Assembly: GCA_020845635.1 (NCBI GenBank)
Contig: JADLFI010000015.1
Coordinates: 1 to 64,000, forward strand
Length of the DNA stretch: 64,000 bases
Direction of reading: 5' to 3'
Source of the DNA: Bacteroidia bacterium
Lineage (GTDB): Bacteria; Bacteroidota; Bacteroidia; UBA4408
In this document: piece after piece, positions 53,592-62,596 of the stretch
Layout of the letters: the number at the start of each line of letters is the position of its first letter
Numbering within the stretch: the first letter of the stretch is position 1
The notes under the pieces: model-generated
Seen by the model: the letters and a program-made list of their open reading frames with translations, nothing else
What the model was told of the DNA's origin: nothing
The model's database searches: none
Translations under genes and position numbers: made by a program

Positions 53592-55565
53592 TTAGTTCTG
53601 TGATAAATCTTTGTTCAAACCAAAACGAAGCGGTACATTGCTATTTGCAGGAGAAACCCTCACATACCCTTGCATCTCTTGATGTAATGCACTACAGAAG
53701 TCTGTGCAATAGATTGGGAATATTCCTGTGCGATCTGGTATCCATTTTAAAGTGCAAGTTTCGCCCGGCATAATCAACAACTCTGCATTATTGGCACCTT
53801 TTACAGCAAATCCGTGCGGAACGTCCCAGTCTTGTTCTAGGTTAGTTACATGGAAATATACCTCATCTCCAAGTTTAATTCCTTCAATGTTGTCCGGAGC
53901 AAAGTGAGATCTGATAGAAGTCATATAAACATGTACCTTCTTACCATCTCTAACAACTCTAGCGTCATTTTCATTTTTTGTAACGTAAGGATGCTTGTTT
54001 TCATCAATTTTGTAAATCTTAAGTTGACCATTGTTTCTGATTAAGTCGGCCGGAGCAGCTTGTGCATAATGAGGTTCTCCAATAGTTGGGAAGTCTAAAA
54101 TCATCTGCATTTTTTCTCCGCTTATATCAAATAATTGGGCACTTTGAGTTAACTCCGGACCGGTTGGCAAATATCTGTCTTTAGTAATTTTGTTATAGGC
54201 TATTACGTATTTTCCATAAGGTTTTACAGTGTTTCCACCCGGTACACATAAGTGACCTACTGAATAGAAAGTTGGAACTCTGTCTAATACTTTCAAATCT
54301 TTAACATTCCACTTCACTACTTCTGATGAAACGAAGAAAGAAGTATAAGCATTTCCTTTATCATCAAATTCGGTATGAAGTGGCCCTAATCCCGGCTTTT
54401 GTACTTCACCGTACAATGCTGCGTCATACTTAATTACAGGAATCCCATCGTATTCAGTTTCAAAAGCTTTATCGTTAATCGCTTTCATTATTTTATCAAA
54501 ACTAAATACCGGTAATAAAGCTGCTAACTTTCCACTCCCAACAATATACTCACCTGAAGGGTCAACATCGCAGCCATGTGGCGACTTAGGACAAGGAATA
54601 AAGTAGCAAATATCTTTTAACTCTGCAGCATCTAAAACTGTAACTTCTGTTTCGATAGTTGAAGTAGAGGTATGAGTTGCATCATCATATACGTTATGCG
54701 CATATCTAACAGCTTGTTTTTTACCTTTTCCGGCTTTAAGATACTCTTCGGCCTTTTTCCAGTTAACTGCCATAATAAAATCTTTATCTCTTTGTGAAGC
54801 ATTAACTTCTAACAAAGTATTGGCTTGCTCTGTATTATAGGTAGAGAAAAAGAACCAACCGTGAGATTTTGCCTTACCGGCACGCGCCAAGTCAAAGTTA
54901 ACACCAGGGGTTCTAAGCTGAAAAGCAAGCTTCATATTTCCTGAATTGGGGTCAATGCTAACAAAGCTAATATGACCTTTAAAGTTTTGCTTATAAGTAC
55001 TGATTGGTACATCTCCGTTATCAGCATCGCCCGGAACACTAAAACGTGTACCTGCAACAATATACTCAGAGTTTTCGGTACCGAATGGCGAACTATGATT
55101 ACCGGCACTGTTAGGTAACTCAATAATTTCGGCTGTGCGGAAAGTTTTTAAATCAATTCTTGCCAAACGTGGTGTGTTGTTAGCGTTAGCAAAAGCCCAT
55201 TTTCCGTTATACTCCCCCTTAGTTTGAGAAAGCTCAATGTGATGTAAATCATCCCAAGGAACAAAACCATGTGATGTGTTTAACATAGGTTTGGTTTCTT
55301 CGCTGTATCCCCATCCTTTTTCAGGATCAACAGAGAATACCGGAATATAGCGAAACATACGACCGCTAGGCAAACCATAAACGCTCATTTGGCCACTAAA
55401 TCCTCCGGAAACAAAGTTATAAAACTCGTCATACTGACCCGGAGCAACATAGGCTTTAGCAGCAGAATTTCCAGAAACAACATTGCTGGTATTTTTAGGT
55501 TTACACGCAAATAAAGTAACCGCTAAACCTAAGGTAGTTAATAATGTGATTTTTGATGTTTTCAT
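53592..55565 (-). CDS. nosZ: Nitrous oxide reductase, lipoprotein (clade II, Sec type)
   Basis: Reduces N2O to N2 in the periplasm. The signal is Sec-type with a lipobox ending TLFAC (Cys21), not a Tat motif, as in clade II enzymes of Bacteroidota. The seven-bladed propeller holds CuZ ligands. DDLHHIELS (about residues 103-111) contains the first His pair, and further His occur in SPHGCD, GPLHTEF and SVGHLC. The C-terminal cupredoxin has CuA ligands in CTDFCSALHQEMQ (C-x3-C-x3-H-x2-M; about 618-630). The length of 657 is normal. It is preceded by a cytochrome c gene and followed by the accessory genes. Confidence 0.97.
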   Translation of the reverse strand: MKTSKITLLTTLGLAVTLFACKPKNTSNVVSGNSAAKAYVAPGQYDEFYNFVSGGFSGQMSVYGLPSGRMFRYIPVFSVDPEKGWGYSEETKPMLNTSHGFVPWDDLHHIELSQTKGEYNGKWAFANANNTPRLARIDLKTFRTAEIIELPNSAGNHSSPFGTENSEYIVAGTRFSVPGDADNGDVPISTYKQNFKGHISFVSIDPNSGNMKLAFQLRTPGVNFDLARAGKAKSHGWFFFSTYNTEQANTLLEVNASQRDKDFIMAVNWKKAEEYLKAGKGKKQAVRYAHNVYDDATHTSTSTIETEVTVLDAAELKDICYFIPCPKSPHGCDVDPSGEYIVGSGKLAALLPVFSFDKIMKAINDKAFETEYDGIPVIKYDAALYGEVQKPGLGPLHTEFDDKGNAYTSFFVSSEVVKWNVKDLKVLDRVPTFYSVGHLCVPGGNTVKPYGKYVIAYNKITKDRYLPTGPELTQSAQLFDISGEKMQMILDFPTIGEPHYAQAAPADLIRNNGQLKIYKIDENKHPYVTKNENDARVVRDGKKVHVYMTSIRSHFAPDNIEGIKLGDEVYFHVTNLEQDWDVPHGFAVKGANNAELLIMPGETCTLKWIPDRTGIFPIYCTDFCSALHQEMQGYVRVSPANSNVPLRFGLNKDLSQN

Positions 55566-55585
55566 GTTTTCTAAGATGTTTATAT

Positions 55586-56068
55586 TTATTTGGAGTCATT
55601 TTTTCTCATAAACTCAACGATTTCTCGAGCCTCTTGGTCGGCCAAATTTTGATTTGGCATACGTACCAAGCAAAGTTCAAGTTGTGCCTGTACTTCAGGG
55701 TCTTTGTCAATCATTGGGTCTGGGTTAGTTATAAAATTCATTAACCAATGTGGTGTTCTTCTTTTGGTAACATCTTTCCATCCCGGTCCTACCAATCTTT
55801 CGTCAGATGTTTTGTGGCATGATAAGCATTTTGTACCTGCAATGGCTTCGCCTTTGCTGGCCATAGCTTCATCAATGGTTTCTCCTACCTGAACATTTGA
55901 TTCATCAAATTTGCCTTCACCTCTTTTAGGATCATAAGATTCGGTGTTCGCTTGATGCTCAGGGTTGGCAGCCGAATCCTTGCTTGATTCATGATTGCCA
56001 CTGTTTCCACAACTGCTTATTATGAAAGCTGCAATTGTTGTGAGTGCTATTAAAGATAATTTTTTCAT
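55586..56068 (-). CDS. Cytochrome c lipoprotein of the nos cluster
   Basis: The 160-residue protein has a lipoprotein signal (ending ISSC at residue 20), an Asn/Ser/Glu-rich linker, and one class I cytochrome c domain. Haem attaches at CLSCH (about 82-86), and RMPNQN (about 137) provides the axial Met. It is the likely electron donor or conduit to NosZ, being the first gene of the cluster and 20 bp upstream of nosZ. Its promoter carries an FNR-like box. Confidence 0.92.
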   Translation of the reverse strand: MKKLSLIALTTIAAFIISSCGNSGNHESSKDSAANPEHQANTESYDPKRGEGKFDESNVQVGETIDEAMASKGEAIAGTKCLSCHKTSDERLVGPGWKDVTKRRTPHWLMNFITNPDPMIDKDPEVQAQLELCLVRMPNQNLADQEAREIVEFMRKNDSK

Positions 56069-56086
56069 ACGCTTTGGATTTGATTA

Positions 56087-56132
56087 CAAAATTAGTTTTA
56101 GATAATTAAATTGTTTATGATAAATATCATAA
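56087..56132 (-). promoter_or_regulatory. nos operon promoter with FNR-like box
   Basis: The -7 element TAATTTTG (56087-56094, minus strand) and the dyad TTATGATAAATATCATAA (56115-56132; core ATGAT-N4-ATCAT) lie upstream of the cytochrome c gene. The dyad centre is about 41 bp before the start point expected from the -7 box, the class II activator position. Confidence 0.6.
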
Positions 56133-56453
56133 GAAAACATGATTATTGTCAGTGAAAGAGCTGGAAGCCTTGATAGCATTAGGACTCAATATAAATTCAT
56201 TAATAAATATTGCATTCCCCTTTATCAAAAAATTATACTTTATTATAAAATTCATTTGTAAAATACTAAAAAGGTAGTTTCATAAATAATAACAAAAATA
56301 AGCTATAATAGTTGGAAATTTAAATTGCCCGAATAATAAGTTTCATTGTTAGAATATTCATTAACCTCAGCCAAGGTGTTAGAATAAATCTTTTAAACAA
56401 TATTAATTCTATTGCTTGAGTGATTTATTAATTATTTTTTTATGATGATATGA
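56133..56453. other. AT-rich gap between nos cluster and next gene
   Basis: No further genes, RNAs or hairpins of note are seen in this AT-rich stretch upstream of the nos promoter. Confidence 0.5.
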
Positions 56454-56891
56454 TTATTTTTTCTTTTTCTGAAGTAAACCAACTATGGCAAAACTTTTTT
56501 TTGTTTTCCCTTTTTTAGTCCAAATAGCATTACCTTCTATGTCTTCATCAGTTACGGTACCATGCCAGGTAAGTATTTCATCTGCCCCCTCTCCTTTCAT
56601 TACAGCATCAAAAGTAATAACTATTTCTTCTGCATCTGAGGAGTCAACTGTAGCAGTAAAGGTTCCTTGTTTAAAATTATATTTATCAGACATAACTTTT
56701 GATTTAATCTTGTCTCCTTTAAATGTAAGTTGATCAGAAATTGGCTTGGTAGGTTTAGCTGTAGATTCAGTGGTTAATGTAATGTTAAAGGTCATCCCAT
56801 CTAATAGTTTTTCCTTTTTCCCTTTTTGTGCAAATGCACAGACCGTAATAAGCATAGCAACGGCCAATAGTATTAATTTGTTTTTAATCAT
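56454..56891 (-). CDS. Small secreted protein, unknown function
   Basis: The signal peptide (1-21, ending CAFAQ) is followed by a lysine-rich segment. A beta-rich body has alternating threonine strands (MTFNITLTTES, YNFKQGTFTATVDSS, ILTWHGTVTDEDIEGNAIW). It ends LLQKKKK. The layout resembles small lipocalin-like or calycin-like secreted proteins of this phylum, but I cannot name a family. It is probably periplasmic. It stands alone between the nos cluster and the acyl-CoA dehydrogenase gene. Confidence 0.75.
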   Translation of the reverse strand: MIKNKLILLAVAMLITVCAFAQKGKKEKLLDGMTFNITLTTESTAKPTKPISDQLTFKGDKIKSKVMSDKYNFKQGTFTATVDSSDAEEIVITFDAVMKGEGADEILTWHGTVTDEDIEGNAIWTKKGKTKKSFAIVGLLQKKKK

Positions 56892-56970
56892 AATATTTAG
56901 TTTTAAATACTACAAACGTAAAAGAAAAAACTCACAATACAAACCTTATCCACAAAATGCTACTCTTCTA

Positions 56971-58155
56971 TTACGAGAATGCATTAATTCCTGTTATATC
57001 CATTCCGGTAATCAGCAAATGTATATCATGTGTTCCTTCGTAAGTTACAACACTTTCTAAATTCATCATGTGTCGCATAATTGGATATTCGCCTGTAATA
57101 CCCATACCACCGTGTATTTGGCGTGCCTCACGCGCAATTGTTAAGGCCATGTGTACGTTATTTCTTTTCGACATGCTTATTTGAGCCGGAGTAGCCCTGT
57201 TTTCGTTCTTTAAAACTCCTAAACGCCACGTAAGTAATTGAGCCTTGGTAATTTCTGTTATCATTTCGGCAAGTTTCTTTTGCGTTAACTGAAAACCTCC
57301 TATCGGTTTACCAAACTGAATTCTTTCTTTTGAATATCGTAATGCCGAGTCGTAACAGTCCATAGCAGCTCCAATAGCTCCCCATGCTATGCCATAGCGG
57401 GCACTGTTTAAGCAACTTAAAGGTCCTTTTAGGCCTCTAATATCTGGAAATACATTTTCTTTTGGGACTTTTACATTATCAAAAACAAGTTCACCGGTGG
57501 CGCTGGCTCTTAAACTCCATTTTCCGTGGGTTTCAGGGGTAGTAAAGCCTTCCCAGCCTCGTTCTACTACCATACCCCTAATGGCGCCTGTTTCGTCTTT
57601 TGCCCAAACTACGGCAATATCGGCAAATGGTGCATTTGATATCCACATTTTGGCTCCGTTAAGCAAGTAATAATCTCCCATATCTTTAATATTGGTAATC
57701 ATACCGGCAGGGTTAGAGCCGTGGTCAGGTTCGGTAAGTCCAAAGCAACCCATTAGCTCACCTGCTGCCAACTTAGGTAAATATTTTCTTTTTTGCTCTT
57801 CGCTTGCAAAACTAAATATTGGATACATTACCAAAGAGCTCTGAACTGATGCAGTACTTCTTAGTCCGCTATCTCCTCTTTCAAGCTCCTGCATAATAAT
57901 ACCATACGAGATTTGGTCTAATCCCGGACCTCCATATTCTTCTGGAATATAAGGACCAAAAGCGCCAATGCTTGCCAAGCCTTTTATCCATTGTTTAGGA
58001 AACTCCGCTTTTTGGCATGCTTCTTCAACAATAGGCGACACTTCTTTTTTTACCCAAGCCCTTGCAGTGTCTCGAATTAATTTATGTTCATCAGTTAACA
58101 ATTCATCCATTAAATAATAATCGGGATGTTGAAATACGTCTGTTTTTGTTGCCAT
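56971..58155 (-). CDS. Glutaryl-CoA dehydrogenase-like acyl-CoA dehydrogenase
   Basis: The 394-residue FAD enzyme of the acyl-CoA dehydrogenase family has FAD and substrate segments CFGLTEPDHGSNP (about 136-148), WISNAPFADIAVVWA, ARYGIAWGAIGAA and ARQIHGGMGITGEY. The catalytic Glu lies in TYEGTHDIH near residue 376. The ARYGIAWG and YEGTHDIH forms are those of glutaryl-CoA dehydrogenases, which oxidise and decarboxylate glutaryl-CoA in lysine and tryptophan breakdown. The assignment to glutaryl-CoA is from motif memory only. It is monocistronic, with a promoter at 58177-58184. Confidence 0.9.
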   Translation of the reverse strand: MATKTDVFQHPDYYLMDELLTDEHKLIRDTARAWVKKEVSPIVEEACQKAEFPKQWIKGLASIGAFGPYIPEEYGGPGLDQISYGIIMQELERGDSGLRSTASVQSSLVMYPIFSFASEEQKRKYLPKLAAGELMGCFGLTEPDHGSNPAGMITNIKDMGDYYLLNGAKMWISNAPFADIAVVWAKDETGAIRGMVVERGWEGFTTPETHGKWSLRASATGELVFDNVKVPKENVFPDIRGLKGPLSCLNSARYGIAWGAIGAAMDCYDSALRYSKERIQFGKPIGGFQLTQKKLAEMITEITKAQLLTWRLGVLKNENRATPAQISMSKRNNVHMALTIAREARQIHGGMGITGEYPIMRHMMNLESVVTYEGTHDIHLLITGMDITGINAFS

Positions 58156-58176
58156 TTTTTATATTTTTTTGCGCTG

Positions 58177-58184
58177 CAAAAGTA
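58177..58184 (-). promoter_or_regulatory. Promoter -7 element of acyl-CoA dehydrogenase gene
   Basis: TACTTTTG on the minus strand matches TAnnTTTG and lies 21 bp before the ATG. Confidence 0.5.
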
Positions 58185-58362
58185 GGCTTTTATTTCAAAT
58201 AAACAGAATACGGTTCAGTAATTAGGCAATTTGGTGGCCAAAAAAAGATTAAATATTATTAACCTTAATGCAAAAAATGGGAAAAAATAAATTCAAAATT
58301 TACAGAAAAGAATCAAAAGTAACCTCTACGGTAAAAGAAATTCAATTTATAATAAGCTGTTA

Positions 58363-58797
58363 CTACTGTTTGGTGAAAGTAGCACTACACGCATCAACAT
58401 CACCACTACCATCACTCATTTCATAATTCATACTAAATTTGGCAGTAGAGTTAACAGTACCGCTTCCACTGGCGGTAAATGCTGAATTTCCTGAGCCAAT
58501 AGTTTGTGAGCTCATATAAACACCACTGGTACCAATACTAACTTTGGCTTCGTTATTAAATCCCAAATTATAAAAGTTCTGAATTTTATACTCTGACGAG
58601 GCCGTTCCAACCTTTACCAACTTAACTGTAAAACTCGATGTTCCGGCAGGATTAGTGGCAGTTTCATTACATGTCCAGGAACCGGAATAATCTGGCTCGG
58701 GTTCTTCGCTTGGCTCGGGGGCACACGAAGCAACAAATAGTACAGATACCCATAATACCCCAAAAAGGATGTTCTTTACTCTTAATGTTGAGATCAT
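58363..58797 (-). CDS. Small lipoprotein, unknown function
   Basis: The signal peptide ends in a lipobox (LFVASC, Cys25), followed by a Glu/Pro-rich spacer (PEPSEEPEPD). A beta-rich domain starts YSGSWTCNET and is rich in Ser, Thr and Gly. Two Cys, one in WTC and one in DACSATF near the end, could form a disulfide. The pattern resembles small Bacteroidota lipocalin-like lipoproteins. It is probably at the outer or inner membrane facing the periplasm. It lies downstream of waaA on the same strand with a 40-bp gap. Confidence 0.78.
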   Translation of the reverse strand: MISTLRVKNILFGVLWVSVLFVASCAPEPSEEPEPDYSGSWTCNETATNPAGTSSFTVKLVKVGTASSEYKIQNFYNLGFNNEAKVSIGTSGVYMSSQTIGSGNSAFTASGSGTVNSTAKFSMNYEMSDGSGDVDACSATFTKQ

Positions 58798-58837
58798 AAT
58801 TTTAATATTTATATTTTACTAATATCAAAAATCGAAC

Positions 58838-60085
58838 CTAAATTATTTCATGTTGTTTCATATATTGTATAATTATCGATACAGCGCCTTTTTTATTGTT
58901 TACATAATCAATACAATGCTTGCCGGCTTCTGTACTTTTTTGAATATCCGAAACAAATAAACGAAGAAATTCTAATATATCGCTTTCATGCTGTACCAAA
59001 AATGCACCTTGTTGACTTAATAAATCTTTTGCTTCCTGAAACTTATCATTTCGAGGCCCAATCAACAATGGAATTTCAAATACGGCAGCTTCCAATATAT
59101 TATGAATACCTTTGTCAAACCCCCCGCCAATATAAGCAAAATGTGCGTATCCATACAATGATGACAACATCCCAATATTGTCAATAATCAATATTTTCTT
59201 ATTGTTGAAATTGTTATCTAATTGAGAGTATCTTACACTGTCGTGTACCCCAAAGGTATTTAACACTTCATTTATTCTGTGCGTACTAACCTCATGCGGA
59301 GCAATGATAAGCTTTATATTTTCTGATTCTTTAATAAATTCACTAAAGGCCTTTCTTATTATTATTTCATCATTATGGTATGTGCTTCCGGCCACCAATA
59401 CTTTACTGTTTTGTACAAAAGCATCAACATTTTTAAACGTTTTAAGTTGGTTTTTTATTTCAAGCACTCGATCAAATCGGGTATCGCCACTTATTGTTAC
59501 TTGCTGATAGCCAATATTTGAGAGCAGTTCTTTACTTTCGTTATTTTGAACAAAGAAATGAGTAAATGCCGATAGTTGGTTCTTCATCCATAATCCGTAC
59601 CATTTGAAGAAATAATGATTAGGTCTGAAAATACCTGAAATTAGAAAAACCGGGATATGCCTTAACTTTAATTGATGTAAATAATTAAACCAAAATTCAT
59701 ATTTAATAAAAAATACTGCCCTAGGTTTAACATGCTGAATTAAGTAGCCGGCATTGGAAGGCGTATCAATAGGTAAATAAATTACCCAATCAGCATAGCT
59801 ATAGTTTTTCCGAAGCTCGTATCCGCTGGGCGAATAAAAGCTAAGCAATATAGCTATTTCATTTTGTTTTTTAAACGTTTCAATGATGGGGCGAGCTTGC
59901 TCAAACTCTCCCACCGAAGCACAATGAAACCAATAGACTTTTTTTGTACTAAAATTTATTAACGAGAGTTTATTCTTCCAATCCTTACGACCCATTACCC
60001 ATAACGAAGCTTTGTGATTAAACAACGCAGCAACGCGAATACCTAAACTGTAAAATTGAATAAAAAACGTATAGAAGAACCTCAT
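58838..60085 (-). CDS. waaA: 3-deoxy-D-manno-octulosonic acid (Kdo) transferase
   Basis: Transfers Kdo to lipid A precursor in LPS synthesis at the inner membrane. The N-terminal hydrophobic segment (1-20) anchors it. The GT-B N-terminal motif VYWFHCASVGEFEQARPIIE is strongly conserved and contains the catalytic Glu. Further motifs are FFIKYEFWFNYL, PVFLISGIFRP, VAGSTYHNDE, APHE and YIGGGFDKGIHNILEAA. The 415-residue length is normal. Its -7 box ends 8 bp before the ATG, so the leader should be very short. Confidence 0.95.
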   Translation of the reverse strand: MRFFYTFFIQFYSLGIRVAALFNHKASLWVMGRKDWKNKLSLINFSTKKVYWFHCASVGEFEQARPIIETFKKQNEIAILLSFYSPSGYELRKNYSYADWVIYLPIDTPSNAGYLIQHVKPRAVFFIKYEFWFNYLHQLKLRHIPVFLISGIFRPNHYFFKWYGLWMKNQLSAFTHFFVQNNESKELLSNIGYQQVTISGDTRFDRVLEIKNQLKTFKNVDAFVQNSKVLVAGSTYHNDEIIIRKAFSEFIKESENIKLIIAPHEVSTHRINEVLNTFGVHDSVRYSQLDNNFNNKKILIIDNIGMLSSLYGYAHFAYIGGGFDKGIHNILEAAVFEIPLLIGPRNDKFQEAKDLLSQQGAFLVQHESDILEFLRLFVSDIQKSTEAGKHCIDYVNNKKGAVSIIIQYMKQHEII

Positions 60086-60092
60086 ATCAGGG

Positions 60093-60100
60093 CAAAACTA
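60093..60100 (-). promoter_or_regulatory. Promoter -7 element of waaA
   Basis: TAGTTTTG on the minus strand matches TAnnTTTG and lies only 7 bp before the ATG at 60085. Confidence 0.4.
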
Positions 60101-60357
60101 TATAAAAACGTGTAAAGCTATTTACAAATTGCCAAATGGCAATAATTTATTATTTTTAATATTTTATATGGTATTATATTTTTTAGGGAATTAGCCACAA
60201 TTAGCCTCCGAAGCCCGAAATGAAATACTAAAACGCTAATAAAGCAAGTCGTTATTACTCATTACAACTATGAAATAAAATTTGACATTATGTTCTAAGT
60301 TTTAAACATAAGACCTGATTCTTTAAATTCTTTTATGCCCATATAATCTTTCTTATA

Positions 60358-60924
60358 CTAAACTCTTAGTATTGCTCTAAAACCCCTTGCTGCATAATAC
60401 GACTCGGCACCGTTGTGATAAAAGAATACTCGTCCAAACCGAAAATCTCCAAAAATTGCTCCGCCAAGCTCCCTCACTTCTTTGATTGTCCTTAACCAAC
60501 TTGAAGTTTTTGTATCAAAATTTCCTAGCGACTGTAAATGTAAATATTGCTGTTCGTCTAAAACCTCAACACCCATTTGGCATGCCATATTGATAGCACT
60601 ATTTTGAGGTTTATTAGCTTTTCTTGACTCTAATGCTTCTTGGTCATAGCATAAACTTCTCCTTCCTGCAGGGCTTTCTGCTGAACAGTCGCATAATGTA
60701 AATATATCATTCTGTTTATCATAACCAATAACATCAGGCTCACCACCAGTAGTTTCCATCATATTTAATGACCAAAGTTTTTCCGGATATTTATTTAATC
60801 TAGCTTCTACTTCACTCCAGTTTATGTTTTTGTGTCTGTGTATGTTTTTCTCAAAACGTAGTTTCAAGGTTTTAAGCAAGTTTGTTTTTTCAATGTTAGA
60901 GATACTTTTATTCATATATTCCAT
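60358..60924 (-). CDS. DUF4256 family protein
   Basis: The 188-residue protein matches DUF4256 almost along its whole length. Landmarks are TLKLRFEKNIHRHKNINW, PEKLWSLNMMETTGGEPDVIGYD, CDCSAESPAGRRSLCYD, LGNFDTKTSSWL and a C-terminal YHNGAESYYAARGFRA. No function is known for the family, and no signal or membrane segment is present. Translation may begin at either Met of MEYM. It stands alone between two gaps of roughly 270 and 340 bp, which show nothing recognisable on its side. Confidence 0.88.
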   Translation of the reverse strand: MEYMNKSISNIEKTNLLKTLKLRFEKNIHRHKNINWSEVEARLNKYPEKLWSLNMMETTGGEPDVIGYDKQNDIFTLCDCSAESPAGRRSLCYDQEALESRKANKPQNSAINMACQMGVEVLDEQQYLHLQSLGNFDTKTSSWLRTIKEVRELGGAIFGDFRFGRVFFYHNGAESYYAARGFRAILRV

Positions 60925-61265
60925 CTTTTATATTGGATACTTAGGTTTTGTTTTCACTATCAAAAGTTTGGATATTTCCTATGGGCAGCAAATAAGGCAC
61001 AAAAATTAAATCAAGGCACAAAGTTGTTTCCTGAAACCCTCCAAACTACACCTAAGGTAAATGTCAAAGTTGAAATTGTTTTCCGGGTTAACAACTTATT
61101 AAATAACCCCATTTATAGCTCTCTTGTACTTAATTATTTTTATCAAATTTACTTAGAAATCTATACTTAATAACCTAATTTTATTATAAATTATGTAAAA
61201 TAATATCAAGGTTAATGAGTTATAAACTTAAACATCAATTATTAATGCTATTTTTGTAGTATATT
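60925..61265. other. Divergent intergenic region
   Basis: This 341-bp AT-rich gap lies between DUF4256 (-) and the flavin reductase gene (+). Apart from the forward -7 box at 61249-61256, I see no gene, RNA or repeat. Confidence 0.5.
61249..61256 (+). promoter_or_regulatory. Promoter -7 element of flavin reductase gene
   Basis: TATTTTTG matches TAnnTTTG. It ends 9 bp before the ATG, so the mRNA leader would be only a few bases long. Confidence 0.5.
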
Positions 61266-62153
61266 ATGCTAAGTATTAAACCTAAAGATATAGCTACAGG
61301 TAAGTTTCACGGACTATTGTTATCGGCAGTGGCTCCACGACCTATAGCTTTTGCAAGTACCATTGATGACCAAGGAACTCCAAACCTTAGTCCTTTTAGT
61401 TTTTTCAATGTTTTCGGGAGCAATCCTCCAATCGCTATTTTTTCGCCTGCACGCAGGGTAAGAGATAATACTACCAAACATACTCTGGAAAATGTAAAAC
61501 ACCACCCTGAAGTGGTGATAAATGTTGTGAACTACAACATGGTGCAGCAAGCATCATTGGCGAGTACAGAGTATCCTAAAGGGGTAAATGAGTTTGTTAA
61601 ATCAGGATTTACACCTTTGGCCTCAGAGTTAGTAAAACCATTCAGGGTAAAAGAAAGCCCGGTACAATTAGAGTGCAAGGTTAAGCAAATTATTGAAACA
61701 GGAACCGAAGGAGGTGCCGGAAATCTGATTATGTGCGAAATAGTTTTAATACATATTAGTGAAAATGTATTAAACGAAAAAGGAGAGATAGATCAACACA
61801 AGATTGATTTGGTAGCTCGATTGGGCGGAAACTGGTATTCCAGAAATTCGGGAAGCGCCTTGTTTGAAGTGCCTAAGCCTCTTACTACTTTAGGAGTAGG
61901 TGTTGATGCTATTCCTGAAAATATCAGATATAGCCATGTATTAAGTGGCAACGATTTGGGAAAACTGGGTAATGTTGAACAATTACCATCAAATGATGAA
62001 ATTGAATTTTTTAAAGAATCAGCCGAATATGAACAGTTAAACAAAGAGTTTAAATTCAGTCAGGAAGGTGATAATGCCAAACACCATGCCGCCAAGTATT
62101 TGTTGAGTAAAGATGACAATATAACTGCTTGGAAGATTCTATTAAGTAGCTAA
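61266..62153 (+). CDS. Flavin reductase-like FMN-binding protein
   Basis: The 295-residue protein has an FMN split-barrel domain (1-200). It is marked by SAVAPRPIAFASTIDDQGTPNLSPFSFFNVFGSNPP (18-53), which shapes the FMN pocket, and VINVVNYNMVQQASLASTEYPKG. A C-terminal helical segment (210-295) is less conserved. Members use NAD(P)H to reduce free flavin or bind FMN as a cofactor for a partner oxygenase, and no partner lies next to it. It is followed after 22 bp by the DUF3127 gene on the same strand. Confidence 0.9.
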   Translation: MLSIKPKDIATGKFHGLLLSAVAPRPIAFASTIDDQGTPNLSPFSFFNVFGSNPPIAIFSPARRVRDNTTKHTLENVKHHPEVVINVVNYNMVQQASLASTEYPKGVNEFVKSGFTPLASELVKPFRVKESPVQLECKVKQIIETGTEGGAGNLIMCEIVLIHISENVLNEKGEIDQHKIDLVARLGGNWYSRNSGSALFEVPKPLTTLGVGVDAIPENIRYSHVLSGNDLGKLGNVEQLPSNDEIEFFKESAEYEQLNKEFKFSQEGDNAKHHAAKYLLSKDDNITAWKILLSS

Positions 62154-62175
62154 TAAATAATTAAAATTATATATC

Positions 62176-62592
62176 ATGTTTGAAATTTCAGGTATTTTAA
62201 AGGTTAAGAATTCGGAAGTTCAAGTTTCCGAAAAATTCCGTAAGCGCGAGTTTGTTATTCAAGAAAACTCTTCGCAATTTCCACAAATATTACTATTTCA
62301 ATTAACACAAGATCGTTGTTCTTTGATTGAGAATGCCAATATTGGCGATGAGATTAAAGTAAACTTCAACTTAAGGGGCAGGGAATGGACTAACCAGCAA
62401 GGAGAGGTTAAATATTTTAATTCGCTTGAGGCTTTTAGGGTTGATATAGTAAGATCTGTTGTTAATAGTAATAATGCTTCGCAGATGTCTCAAAGCACTG
62501 ATTTTACTGCAGAAGCAAATAAGTCGGTTGAAACTGCAGCCGCACCGGGAAGCAATGAGGCTTCAGGAGCTGATGATGATTTGCCGTTTTAA
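62176..62592 (+). CDS. DUF3127 OB-fold protein with SSB-like acidic tip
   Basis: The 138-residue protein has a DUF3127 domain at 1-98 (FEISGILKVKNSEVQVSEKFRKREFVI, LFQLTQDRC, NFNLRGREWTNQQGE), predicted to be an OB-like beta barrel. A Ser/Ala/Asn-rich flexible linker follows (100-131). The last residues are DDDLPF. That end is the recruiting tip of bacterial SSB proteins, so I infer a single-stranded nucleic acid-binding role. The family function is not established. It ends 4 bp from the convergent mqnD gene. Confidence 0.85.
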   Translation: MFEISGILKVKNSEVQVSEKFRKREFVIQENSSQFPQILLFQLTQDRCSLIENANIGDEIKVNFNLRGREWTNQQGEVKYFNSLEAFRVDIVRSVVNSNNASQMSQSTDFTAEANKSVETAAAPGSNEASGADDDLPF

Positions 62593-62596
62593 CAGT

